Assembly (NCBI GenBank): GCA_947374445.1
Contig: CANCBY010000014.1
Location: 1 to 24,775, forward strand
Source of the DNA: Pseudobdellovibrionaceae bacterium
Lineage (GTDB): Bacteria > Bdellovibrionota > Bdellovibrionia > Bdellovibrionales > Bdellovibrionaceae
DNA: 24,775 nt
Reading direction: 5' to 3'
A program made the translations under genes and the position numbers. Below, piece by piece: positions 1-6,305 of the stretch (within the stretch, counting starts at the first letter, position 1; each line of letters starts with the position of its first letter). The notes under the pieces were generated by a model, which searched no databases, was not told the origin of the DNA, and saw nothing but the letters and a program-made list of their open reading frames with translations.

Positions 1-10
1 AAATCTTTTT

Positions 11-319
11 TTATTTACAAGTAGAATTGGCGGTGAAGGGCTTTCCAAGATCTTTTCCGTCAAAACTAGCGGTCACAGCTTTTTCAGAAAGTGTGCCCTT
101 GCGAACAATTTTAGAGGCGTCTTCAGCAATTTTTGTGCATTTTTCTAGCGAATCAGCAGATTTTTTTTCTTCGGTTGGATTTTTTCCGTTGTAGGGCTTA
201 AGCGCGTCGGTTTCTTTTCCTGGGCAGGGCTTGCGCTCGATTTTCATCACACAGTCTCCAGCAAAAGCAGCGGTTGAAAAAAGGAAAGTAAATACAACAG
301 TTGTCATGGTTTTGAACAT
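11..319 (-). CDS. Small secreted cysteine-containing protein, function unknown
   Basis: The 102-residue product starts with a classical Sec signal peptide: basic start (MFK), hydrophobic stretch TTVVFTFLF, and a likely signal peptidase I site after AFA near residue 20. The mature part is about 80 residues, lysine-rich and hydrophilic, with four cysteines (about residues 23, 32, 61 and 101) that could form two disulfides in the periplasm or outside the cell. The ATG at 319 is supported by AAGGAG about 8 bases upstream. I recognise no domain. The gene is on the same strand as the hydrolase upstream of it but 118 bases away, with its own candidate promoter, so it is probably transcribed alone. 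It being a real exported protein is well supported; its role is not visible. Confidence 0.75.
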   Translation of the reverse strand: MFKTMTTVVFTFLFSTAAFAGDCVMKIERKPCPGKETDALKPYNGKNPTEEKKSADSLEKCTKIAEDASKIVRKGTLSEKAVTASFDGKDLGKPFTANSTCK

Positions 320-348
320 CTTAGAACTCCTTGTTTACAGTTGTTAAC

Positions 349-376
349 ACTCTACAAGACTTTTGCTGTCGATCAA
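349..376 (-). promoter_or_regulatory. Candidate sigma-70 promoter of the small secreted protein
   Basis: Read on the minus strand, a -35-like TTGATC (371-376) and a -10-like TAGAGT (349-354) are separated by 16 bases. Each matches 4 of 6 consensus positions. They would start RNA near 342 and give a leader of about 22 bases holding the AAGGAG ribosome site. The -35 lies inside an imperfect palindrome (CTGTCGATCAACAG, 366-379). The match is only moderate. Confidence 0.35.
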
Positions 377-437
377 CAGTGTAGGCCGCAATACCAACAA
401 TGGTCCTGTTGAAGGGATGTAATTTTTTTAATAAAAC

Positions 438-1328
438 TTAACCAACGCCCAAAAGAAACTCTTCTAGTTTTAGGTTTACGTAGTCAGGAAAGTCCAATTG
501 GCAGCAGTGCGACCCATATGGAATTGTAATGAACTGACTTCCGCTGATGAGGGCGTGCAAATCATTTTGAAATTTTTGCGGTGTTACCATATCTTTTTGC
601 CCACTCATGATGAGGGTTGGCCGACTGATAGTGGATGCAATCGGGTCTCCATTGAACGACATCATGTCTTCAAACAACGGTAAAAAGATTTCAAGAGGAA
701 TTTGCGAGACACCTTTGGCATAAATTTCGATGTCCTTAAAGGGCGTCAGCTGAAAGTTAAAACCGCCTGCTATTGTTGAGAAAAACATTGCAAGTTGGTT
801 GTCGACAGCCGCTCGCCAAAACGCGTTCCAGAGGGTTGGATTCTTTTCGAATTGTGATTTTACAAAATGAAAAAGGGGCTCGACAACATCAAGTCCAAAC
901 ATTCCTTTTATTGGATTTTTTGAAAAGCCATTCACAAAAGACAAACTTTTAAACACGGATGGAGAATCGCCGTAGGCCGCAAGCATAACTGGAACACCAA
1001 AGCTATGACCCACAAAGTGAGCCTTTTTCAGGCCCAGAGTTCGCATCAAACATGAGAGATCTTTTCCGATGGCGGCTAAAGTGAGTTCTTGATTATCTAT
1101 TGGGGCGCCAGATTGGTGGTGGCCCCTGAGGTCAAAAGAAATAACCTGAAATTTTTTTGAAAAATGATCAATCTGATACTTCCAATGATTCATAAGGCAG
1201 GCAATACCGTATACAAAAACGATAGGCTCACCTTTTCCGCGCACCTCATAATAGATCGAGGTGCCGTCGTAACTTTTGAAGGTTCCGGTATTAAGCTGAA
1301 TAAGTGGCAGAGAATTTTTTTTGTTCAT
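438..1328 (-). CDS. Alpha/beta-hydrolase fold protein
   Basis: The 296-residue protein has the alpha/beta-hydrolase fold with a complete candidate triad: Ser109 in GHSFG, Asp246 in SGQKDMVTP, and His274 in YGSHCC. FDLRGHHQSG at about 65-74 is the usual loop after strand 4. The oxyanion segment reads VYGIACLMNHW instead of the common HG motif, which is typical of an esterase/lyase-like side branch and does not reveal the substrate. There is no signal peptide, so it should be cytosolic. Its ATG follows directly on the TAA of the FHA-domain gene with no spacer, so translation is probably coupled and the two proteins may work together. The fold is certain; esterase, lipase, peptidase or lyase activity cannot be told apart. 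Confidence 0.85.
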   Translation of the reverse strand: MNKKNSLPLIQLNTGTFKSYDGTSIYYEVRGKGEPIVFVYGIACLMNHWKYQIDHFSKKFQVISFDLRGHHQSGAPIDNQELTLAAIGKDLSCLMRTLGLKKAHFVGHSFGVPVMLAAYGDSPSVFKSLSFVNGFSKNPIKGMFGLDVVEPLFHFVKSQFEKNPTLWNAFWRAAVDNQLAMFFSTIAGGFNFQLTPFKDIEIYAKGVSQIPLEIFLPLFEDMMSFNGDPIASTISRPTLIMSGQKDMVTPQKFQNDLHALISGSQFITIPYGSHCCQLDFPDYVNLKLEEFLLGVG

Positions 1329-2051
1329 TTACAAAAAGTCCACTTTGATTAAAGTTTTTCCAATACGGATAAGGTCGCCAGAGTAGAGGTAGTGCTCCGG
1401 AAGTTCGAGGCCATTCAAAAACACGACACTTGGCGCCGGTGTTGAAAAAATAGGCTCATCGTGAGTGCCGCACTCAATTTTGAAAGCAATTTCTGGCGCA
1501 TCTGGATCAAGCAGCCTAATATCCTTTTGAGTCGACCCCGCCAATCTAGGGCCATAACCAAGGGTGATAAGAGTCTGAGCCTGAAGACCCTCAATAAAAT
1601 GAAGCTGAAGAGTTTGTTTAAATGGTTTTAAGTTTCGTTCCGTGGGTACATTTTGTAGCGGAAGAGTTGATAAGTGGGAGTTGATTTTTCCTTCCCAGGT
1701 CAGTTCTGGAGCGACTTTTGCCGCGGCGGGCGCAGTCTTTATCGGCACCAAAATTGGGGCGGCAGAATCGTCACTAACTGTAAGATAGGTTCTTCCAATT
1801 TGAATGCGGGTTCCTGCAACAAGTCGACCACGGCCAGACTTCAAGTCATTGATTTTAGTGCCATTTGTTGAATCAAGGTCACGAATAAAATAAGTTCCGT
1901 CCGGCTCTTGTTCAATCAGGGCATGAAGGCCAGAGGCTTTAGGGTCATCAATAAGGACTTCGCCGGAGGTTCTTCCTAAGCGCAGTCCCGGCATGAGTTT
2001 AAAGCGCTTTCCGGCCGAAGTTCCAATTGTGATTTCTAAGAATAGCGCCAT
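1329..2051 (-). CDS. Protein with one classical and one degenerate FHA domain
   Basis: Starting at the ATG at 2051, the product is 240 residues. Residues about 8-95 form a classical forkhead-associated domain that binds phosphothreonine: LGR (25-27), SGLH (40-43) and STNGT (61-65) are all present. A linker rich in Ala, Pro and Lys (about 95-145) leads to a second FHA-like unit (about 150-240). That unit keeps the NG loop (213-214) and the GD.IRIGKT end but lacks the Arg and Ser of the binding site. The reading frame stays open to 2312, but that stretch overlaps rpsF and its likely promoter and lacks family sequence, so the shorter start is preferred; GAAGG lies very close to this ATG. No kinase or phosphatase gene is adjacent. 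It forms a pair with the hydrolase directly downstream. Confidence 0.85.
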   Translation of the reverse strand: MALFLEITIGTSAGKRFKLMPGLRLGRTSGEVLIDDPKASGLHALIEQEPDGTYFIRDLDSTNGTKINDLKSGRGRLVAGTRIQIGRTYLTVSDDSAAPILVPIKTAPAAAKVAPELTWEGKINSHLSTLPLQNVPTERNLKPFKQTLQLHFIEGLQAQTLITLGYGPRLAGSTQKDIRLLDPDAPEIAFKIECGTHDEPIFSTPAPSVVFLNGLELPEHYLYSGDLIRIGKTLIKVDFL

Positions 2052-2149
2052 GCCTTCAGAGTACAGGGATAAATCAATGGGGTAAATGATCCTTCCTTGT
2101 CCTTGGACCTCAGGCGTGTTAGACCCTCCAAACAATTGAATATTCCTTG

Positions 2150-2179
2150 TTGGCAGAGATGGTCTTTGCCAGCTGTAAA
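2150..2179 (+). promoter_or_regulatory. rpsF: Candidate promoter of the rpsF gene group
   Basis: TTGGCA (2150-2155, 5 of 6 matches to -35) and TGTAAA (2174-2179, 4 of 6 to -10) are 18 bases apart. RNA would begin near 2186, which cuts close to the AAAGGA ribosome site at about 2183; the leader would be extremely short. TGGCA and TGCCA also form an inverted repeat across the spacer. The position between the divergent FHA gene and rpsF makes a promoter here necessary, but this exact choice is tentative. Confidence 0.3.
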
Positions 2180-2193
2180 CCGAAAGGACATCT

Positions 2194-2733
2194 ATGTCGA
2201 CTTTGTCAGCAAAGGCTGAACTGAAACGGCCGTATGAAGTTGTTGTGCTTATGCACCCCGACTCTACCCTTGAAGAGCAAAAAGAGCTTTTCAAAAAGAA
2301 CAAATCAATCATCGCTCAATACAAAGGTTCAGTGCACACACTGGACACTTGGGGCAAACGCAATCTTGCGAACATGATTGGTAAAAACAAAAAGGCAATC
2401 TACTTCCACTCAACTTTTGAGGCCGGAACGCAAGCGATTGCTGAGATCGAGCGTACAATGCGCATCAACGATAAAGTTTTGCGCTTTATGCACACCAAAC
2501 TTGATGAGCGCGTGTCTTTGACTAAATTCATGGAGTCATTCAAAAAAGGTTTGGCTGAAACTGCTCAACGTGAGCGTGAAAAAGAAGCCAAAGCTCAATT
2601 GCGCCGAGCCGCTGCTGCATCTTACGGTGATGGTGATAGAGGCGATCGCGGTGATCGTGGCGACAGAGGAGACCGAGGAGATAGAGGCGACCGTGGAGAT
2701 CGCGGTGGCGAGCGTAAAGGCGACAGGTACTAA
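2194..2733 (+). CDS. rpsF: Small-subunit ribosomal protein bS6 with a long DRG-repeat tail
   Basis: Residues about 12-110 are a standard bS6 domain: RPYEVVVLMHPD at the first strand, KGSVHTLDTWGKRNLA in the middle, and INDKVLRFMHTKLDE near the end of the core. bS6 sits on the 30S platform, normally as a partner of bS18. The protein has 179 residues against about 100-135 in most bacteria. The extra length is a short N-terminal extension (MSTLSAKAELK), a charged helix (about 120-140), and a tail of eight Asp-Arg-Gly triplets at 148-171 ending GERKGDRY. AAAGGA about 6 bases before the ATG supports the start. It is the first gene of a group with a membrane protein and rplI. The bS18 gene that usually follows is missing: only 4 bases separate this stop from the next start. 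Confidence 0.96.
   Translation: MSTLSAKAELKRPYEVVVLMHPDSTLEEQKELFKKNKSIIAQYKGSVHTLDTWGKRNLANMIGKNKKAIYFHSTFEAGTQAIAEIERTMRINDKVLRFMHTKLDERVSLTKFMESFKKGLAETAQREREKEAKAQLRRAAAASYGDGDRGDRGDRGDRGDRGDRGDRGDRGGERKGDRY
2635..2706 (+). repeat. Eight in-frame 9-bp units encoding Asp-Arg-Gly
   Basis: Eight tandem units encode DRG (bS6 residues 148-171). Asp uses GAT and GAC, Arg uses AGA, CGC, CGT and CGA, and Gly uses GGC, GGT and GGA, so few units are identical in DNA although the peptide is perfectly periodic. That pattern points to selection on the peptide rather than very recent slippage. Confidence 0.95.
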
Positions 2734-2737
2734 CTAA

Positions 2738-3655
2738 TTGCCGACGTCTAAGCCAACAAACCTTCGTTTTTTAACAGTAACTTTTTTGGCAACAGTAATT
2801 TCTGCGCTCTTTGTTTTTTTAGGCGCGCCGCTTTTACGAGTTCTCAGAAATGTTTATGGCGCCCGCAAGTACTGGGGAGCCTGTGCTGTTATTTGCGCAA
2901 GTTTTTGGCTTATTGGTCTTCAGCCGCTCAGCTTTTTGTTGGGTTCAATTTGGCTGACAATTGGTTTTTATAGCGAGCTAGAAGAACGTGGAAGATCAGG
3001 TTTCTGGTCAGCAGCGGCGAGTATAGCTTTAGGTTCAAGTGTTTTAATTTTCGGTAGCTTGGCATGGGCGCAATCCCAAGGCTTTGATATGAATGAAATT
3101 TTAAAACAAGGCATTGAGTCTATGACACAGCAGTTGGCTGCACGAAGCGGCAGTTCAGCTGTAAAACTAGATTCTGCGGTCATTATTCAACAGGTTCCGT
3201 CTGCGGTGATTTTGCTTTTAATGACGTCGCTGGGCTTTGCCCTGATGCTTGATCGCAAAACCGGCCATATGACAAACCTAAGATTTGAAAAGATTGCGAC
3301 GCACATGAAGGTTTTGGAATTTAAAAATCCAGAATTTTTAATTTGGATCACAATGCTTTCATTTTTGTTTTCGTTTGTAAAAATAGAGCCACCCATTGTT
3401 GGAGTCGTTGCAACCAACGTTTTTAACATCATGATGGGGCTTTATTTCTTTCAAGGAATGGCAGTTTTAGAAGTGAGCCTCCTGTCGTTTAAGGTGAGTA
3501 ACTTCATGCGATTCTTGGTGTATTTTATTTTAGTGGGTCAACTGTTCTTCGTATTGAGTGCAGTGGGCGTAATCGATTATTGGGTTGATTTCAGGGCTCG
3601 CATGAAACGAATGCGACCGCTTGGAACCGATCAGAAAAATGGGGAGCACGTATGA
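2738..3655 (+). CDS. Polytopic membrane protein between rpsF and rplI (DUF2232-like)
   Basis: The 305-residue product has about seven or eight hydrophobic segments, roughly at residues 10-34, 46-79, 88-110, 153-170, 197-215, 220-247 and 254-280, and a short basic C-terminal tail. Position and topology match the YybS/DUF2232 membrane proteins that many bacteria carry in the rpsF-rplI gene group; their biochemical role is not established. The start is a TTG at 2738, four bases after the rpsF stop; no ATG occurs before residue 117, and an AGG lies about 12 bases upstream. The end overlaps the rplI start by 4 bases (ATGA). The assignment rests mainly on topology and neighbours, so the family name is tentative while the coding status is firm. 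Confidence 0.8.
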   Translation: MPTSKPTNLRFLTVTFLATVISALFVFLGAPLLRVLRNVYGARKYWGACAVICASFWLIGLQPLSFLLGSIWLTIGFYSELEERGRSGFWSAAASIALGSSVLIFGSLAWAQSQGFDMNEILKQGIESMTQQLAARSGSSAVKLDSAVIIQQVPSAVILLLMTSLGFALMLDRKTGHMTNLRFEKIATHMKVLEFKNPEFLIWITMLSFLFSFVKIEPPIVGVVATNVFNIMMGLYFFQGMAVLEVSLLSFKVSNFMRFLVYFILVGQLFFVLSAVGVIDYWVDFRARMKRMRPLGTDQKNGEHV

Positions 3656-4098
3656 AAGTAATTCTTCAAAAAGACGTGAAAGATGTAGGTAAAGTTGGAG
3701 ATCTAGTGAATGTTTCTGAGGGTTTTGCTCGGAACTTCTTGTTTCCACGAAAAATGGCTGCTGCTGCAACTGAAGGTCGCGTTAAAGAGTATGAACACTT
3801 GAAACGTTTGGCTGAAGTGAAAAAGAAAAAAGCTGTAGCTGAACGACAAGCATTGTTGGCAAAAATCAACGGTGTATCTGTTAAGTTCAAAATGGCTGCT
3901 GCTGCTGAAGGCGACAAGATTTTCGGATCTGTTACAACAGCAGAAATTTCAAAAGAACTTGAGAAAAAAGGATTTTCTGTTGATCGCAGAGATATCCACC
4001 TTGAAGAGGCCGTAAAGGTTCTTGGAACGCACAAGGCGACAATCAAAATGGGCGAGGGCCAAGAGGCTTTGGTTCAAGTTGTAGTTGAGAGAGCTTAG
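3652..4098 (+). CDS. rplI: Large-subunit ribosomal protein bL9
   Basis: The 148-residue product has the full bL9 layout. The N-terminal rRNA-binding domain carries MKVILQKDVKDVGKVGD and VSEGFARNFLFPRKMA. A long lysine-rich helix follows (about 41-75), then the C-terminal domain with KIFGSVTTAEIS and the ending EALVQVVVERA. Length is normal for the family. bL9 binds 23S rRNA at the base of the L1 stalk and helps keep the reading frame. The ATG overlaps the stop of the preceding membrane-protein gene (ATGA), and GGGGAG lies just upstream. The gene ends the transcription unit before a strong terminator. Confidence 0.98.
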   Translation: MKVILQKDVKDVGKVGDLVNVSEGFARNFLFPRKMAAAATEGRVKEYEHLKRLAEVKKKKAVAERQALLAKINGVSVKFKMAAAAEGDKIFGSVTTAEISKELEKKGFSVDRRDIHLEEAVKVLGTHKATIKMGEGQEALVQVVVERA

Positions 4099-4131
4099 TT
4101 TTAAATTTGTTTTTAAATTGAGTTTTGTGTG

Positions 4132-4163
4132 ATGGGGAAGGGTTAGCTCTTCCCCATTTTTTT
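4132..4163 (+). terminator. Rho-independent terminator of the rpsF-rplI unit
   Basis: ATGGGGAAG (4132-4140) pairs perfectly with CTTCCCCAT (4149-4157). One more G-C pair and a G-T wobble close a TTAG loop, and a run of seven T follows. On the other strand the stem lacks a T-run, so it should act mainly for rplI. Confidence 0.92.
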
Positions 4164-4214
4164 AACTATTCTAACTTTTTGCTCGCGGGACTTTAAAAGA
4201 ATTATTAGCAAAGA

Positions 4215-4424
4215 TTATGTGCCTAAAGTTTCGGAGCTGTCTGGGCCGTCTGATGCGAGAATTAAATCTTGCAAAAGATTTGCAAGGACGTCTCTGATTT
4301 CATCAAGTCCCGCTTGATCTGGATCAAAACCAGCTTCGTGCAAAAGTTTTTCTAACCGAAGTTTGGCGTAGTCTTCTGGCAAACCCGAGGCACCGACAAC
4401 CTGGTCTAGCACTTTGGCCCCCAT
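4215..4424 (-). CDS. Small acidic helical protein, function unknown
   Basis: The 69-residue product is acidic and predicted largely helical, with leucine-rich stretches (LRLEKLLHEAGFD, IRDVLANLLQDLIL), no cysteine, no signal peptide and no membrane segment. It should be a small cytosolic protein, perhaps one that binds a partner through its helices. A very strong ribosome site, AAGGAGGG, lies 3 bases from the ATG at 4424. Together with normal codon use this makes it a real gene despite its length. It points away from the SDR gene across a 76-base gap that contains a perfect palindrome, and it converges on rplI. I recognise no family. Confidence 0.72.
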   Translation of the reverse strand: MGAKVLDQVVGASGLPEDYAKLRLEKLLHEAGFDPDQAGLDEIRDVLANLLQDLILASDGPDSSETLGT

Positions 4425-4447
4425 AATCCCTCCTTAGATAAAACCGC

Positions 4448-4466
4448 GCGTAAAATCATTTTACGC
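4448..4466. promoter_or_regulatory. Perfect 19-bp palindrome between divergent genes
   Basis: GCGTAAAA (4448-4455), a 3-base centre TCA, and TTTTACGC (4459-4466) form a perfect dyad. It lies 24 bases before the start of the minus-strand small protein and 35 bases before the SDR start. Size and position suit an operator for a dimeric regulator. No T-run follows in a useful direction, so a terminator is unlikely. Confidence 0.45.
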
Positions 4467-4500
4467 ATATTGAAGACACTCGTATTTCATCAATCGGTTC

Positions 4501-5523
4501 ATGATATCTCAACAAAGTGAGAGCCCTCGTCTTGAAGATTGGTCGAAGGTCCGGCAGTATAACCCCATGAAAGTTCTAATTACGGGTGGCGGCGGCTTTT
4601 TGGGCTCTCATTTAGCTGAAAAATATTTATTGCTTGGCGCGTATGTGGTCTGCGTTGATAACTTTTCAACAGGCCTTCGCCAAAACAAGGACCTTCTTTT
4701 AAGCCTTGCCGGCGCTGATAAAAACCTCATGTTCTTAGAAAAAGATATTGTTGAGCCTTGGGAGCCCTGGTGTGGGTTTCTGCCCGCGGGATTTGATTTT
4801 GTTTTTCACTTTGCGTCTCCTGCCTCGCCCGTCCACTACCAGCGCCTAGGCTTAGAAACCATGTGGGCAAATACTTTGGGGCTGTCACGAGCGCTAGGGT
4901 TCGCAGACAAACGAGGGGCTCGCGTTGTGTTTGCTTCTACGAGCGAAGTTTACGGAGACCCAGAATTCAGCCCACAACCCGAATCTTATTGGGGCCACGT
5001 AAATTCTTTTGGACCACGCTCTTGTTATGATGAGAGCAAGCGCTTTGGCGAAGCCTTGGTATACACACACAATTTAAAAAACAAAACTCGTCATGGGTTG
5101 GTTCGAATTTTTAATACCTATGGTCCGCGCATGGACCCAAATGACGGACGAGTGATTATCAATTTTTTAACTCAAGCTCAGCAAGGCGGACCTCTCACGA
5201 TTTACGGAGATGGAAAGCAAACTCGAAGTTTTTGCTTTGTGGATGATTTGATAGCAGCCATTCAGAGCTACGCTAAACTTGATTGCACAGAGCCCATGAA
5301 TATTGGAAACGATTGCGAGTTTTCGATATTAGAGGCTGCACAAACAGTGCAAAAAATATTCTCTGACAGAGAGCTTAAAATAGAATTTCAAGATTTTAAT
5401 ATCGATGATCCAAAACAAAGAAGGCCGGACTTAACAATCGCGCGAAAGTTATTGTCACCATGGAGTCCTGCTGTTTCTTTAGAGCAAGGCTTACGTCAAA
5501 TGTTGGGATCTCTGGGTCTATGA
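4501..5523 (+). CDS. UDP-glucuronate decarboxylase-like SDR (UDP-xylose synthase type)
   Basis: An extended SDR/NAD-dependent sugar-nucleotide enzyme of 340 residues. The NAD site is TGGGGFLGS (28-36). HFASPASPVHYQ (104-115), STSEVYGDP (147-155), PESYWGHVN (161-169) and the catalytic YDESK (Tyr177, Lys181) are the signature set of UDP-glucuronate decarboxylases, which turn UDP-glucuronate into UDP-xylose for surface polysaccharide. RIFNTYGPRM and YGDGKQTRSF, which help bind the nucleotide sugar, are also present. The family usually begins next to the Gly-rich loop, so the ATG at 4567 (Met23) is a possible alternative start; neither start has a good ribosome site. The stop overlaps the start of the HExxH membrane protein, so the two are translationally coupled. 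Product specificity within the SDR group is inferred. Confidence 0.85.
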   Translation: MISQQSESPRLEDWSKVRQYNPMKVLITGGGGFLGSHLAEKYLLLGAYVVCVDNFSTGLRQNKDLLLSLAGADKNLMFLEKDIVEPWEPWCGFLPAGFDFVFHFASPASPVHYQRLGLETMWANTLGLSRALGFADKRGARVVFASTSEVYGDPEFSPQPESYWGHVNSFGPRSCYDESKRFGEALVYTHNLKNKTRHGLVRIFNTYGPRMDPNDGRVIINFLTQAQQGGPLTIYGDGKQTRSFCFVDDLIAAIQSYAKLDCTEPMNIGNDCEFSILEAAQTVQKIFSDRELKIEFQDFNIDDPKQRRPDLTIARKLLSPWSPAVSLEQGLRQMLGSLGL

Positions 5524-6305
5524 CACTGCCATTTGAAAATCGCAAAATAAACCTATGGGCTCTTCCAAGTGTTTTTGTATTTTCGTGGGCCGCAGCGCAC
5601 CTGTGGTTTTTTGATGCGTTGATGTGGTTTACCTCGGTCATCCCATTTCATGAGATGGGCCATGCATACACGGCTTGGTTGGGGGGACGCTTTGCTCTGC
5701 CTGTGGGAGCAATTATCCCGTCGGCCGCACTCACCTTTATTGGGCAAGAGCGAAGTGTTTTTGTGACGTTAGTTTTTTGGACTTTATTGACTACGATTTC
5801 ATATAGAGCGTATTGGCAAAAGCTCTATTTTATTTTTGCGAGCAGTCTTGTTTTATTGCTCACAAGCGTGGTCATGGTTTTTGCCATGTCTAACGTTGAG
5901 CTGGGGGTGTGGATTTCGTTTGGCGGAATTGCTGGAGAGTTTTGGCTTTCAGCTTTTGTGATTGTCGCTTTTTATTTTCCGAGCTTTGAGCGGTTGCGGT
6001 GGGACTTTTTTCGATTTCCTGCTTTAGGGATTGCTGGGTTTTGTTTTGTTCACGCGGAAACTCAATGGACAAAAATAAAGGCAGGGCTTGCTCTGATGCC
6101 ATCAGGAAGTGCCATGAGCAGTGAGGGCTTAAGTGATAAACATGGCGACATCAATAGGCTCATTGATGCTGGTTGGACTCGCGAACAAATCGTGCACAGC
6201 TATCTTTTGATTGGAAAGGCGTGCCTAGCAATCATTATCGTTGTCTATTTTTGGCAATTACATATTTCTTCAGAAGAGTCTAAGACCCAGGAGCAAAGTT
6301 CCTAG
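5520..6305 (+). CDS. Membrane protein with HExxH zinc-protease motif (M50-like)
   Basis: The 261-residue product has about six hydrophobic segments and carries HEMGH (His44, Glu45, His48) inside the second one, followed by a Gly-Gly pair (WLGGR). A HExxH inside the membrane followed by small residues is typical of site-2-protease (M50) type intramembrane metallopeptidases. GGIAGE (135-140) could supply the third ligand; the usual M50 Asp-Gly motif was not found, so the subfamily is open. The ATG at 5520 overlaps the TGA of the preceding enzyme (ATGA), which settles the start. The 3' end overlaps dnaB on the other strand by 26 bases. A role in envelope stress signalling or processing of a surface protein is a guess. 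Confidence 0.7.
   Translation: MTLPFENRKINLWALPSVFVFSWAAAHLWFFDALMWFTSVIPFHEMGHAYTAWLGGRFALPVGAIIPSAALTFIGQERSVFVTLVFWTLLTTISYRAYWQKLYFIFASSLVLLLTSVVMVFAMSNVELGVWISFGGIAGEFWLSAFVIVAFYFPSFERLRWDFFRFPALGIAGFCFVHAETQWTKIKAGLALMPSGSAMSSEGLSDKHGDINRLIDAGWTREQIVHSYLLIGKACLAIIIVVYFWQLHISSEESKTQEQSS

Noticed and set aside
2052..2312. Upstream extension of the FHA-domain reading frame
   Set aside because: It overlaps rpsF and its promoter region, shows no FHA-like sequence, and a good internal ATG lies directly before the FHA domain.
2635..2706. Possible CRISPR-like or recombinational repeat
   Set aside because: The 9-bp units are in frame, have no spacers and vary at codon third positions; they are a coding repeat.
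3666..4046. 126-codon open frame opposite rplI
   Set aside because: It is the reverse-strand shadow of a strongly conserved ribosomal gene; there is no ribosome site and its composition is low in complexity.
5460..5519. Longer start for the HExxH membrane protein
   Set aside because: It lies inside the SDR gene and codes a cysteine-rich stretch without family character; the ATGA overlap at 5520 is a better start.
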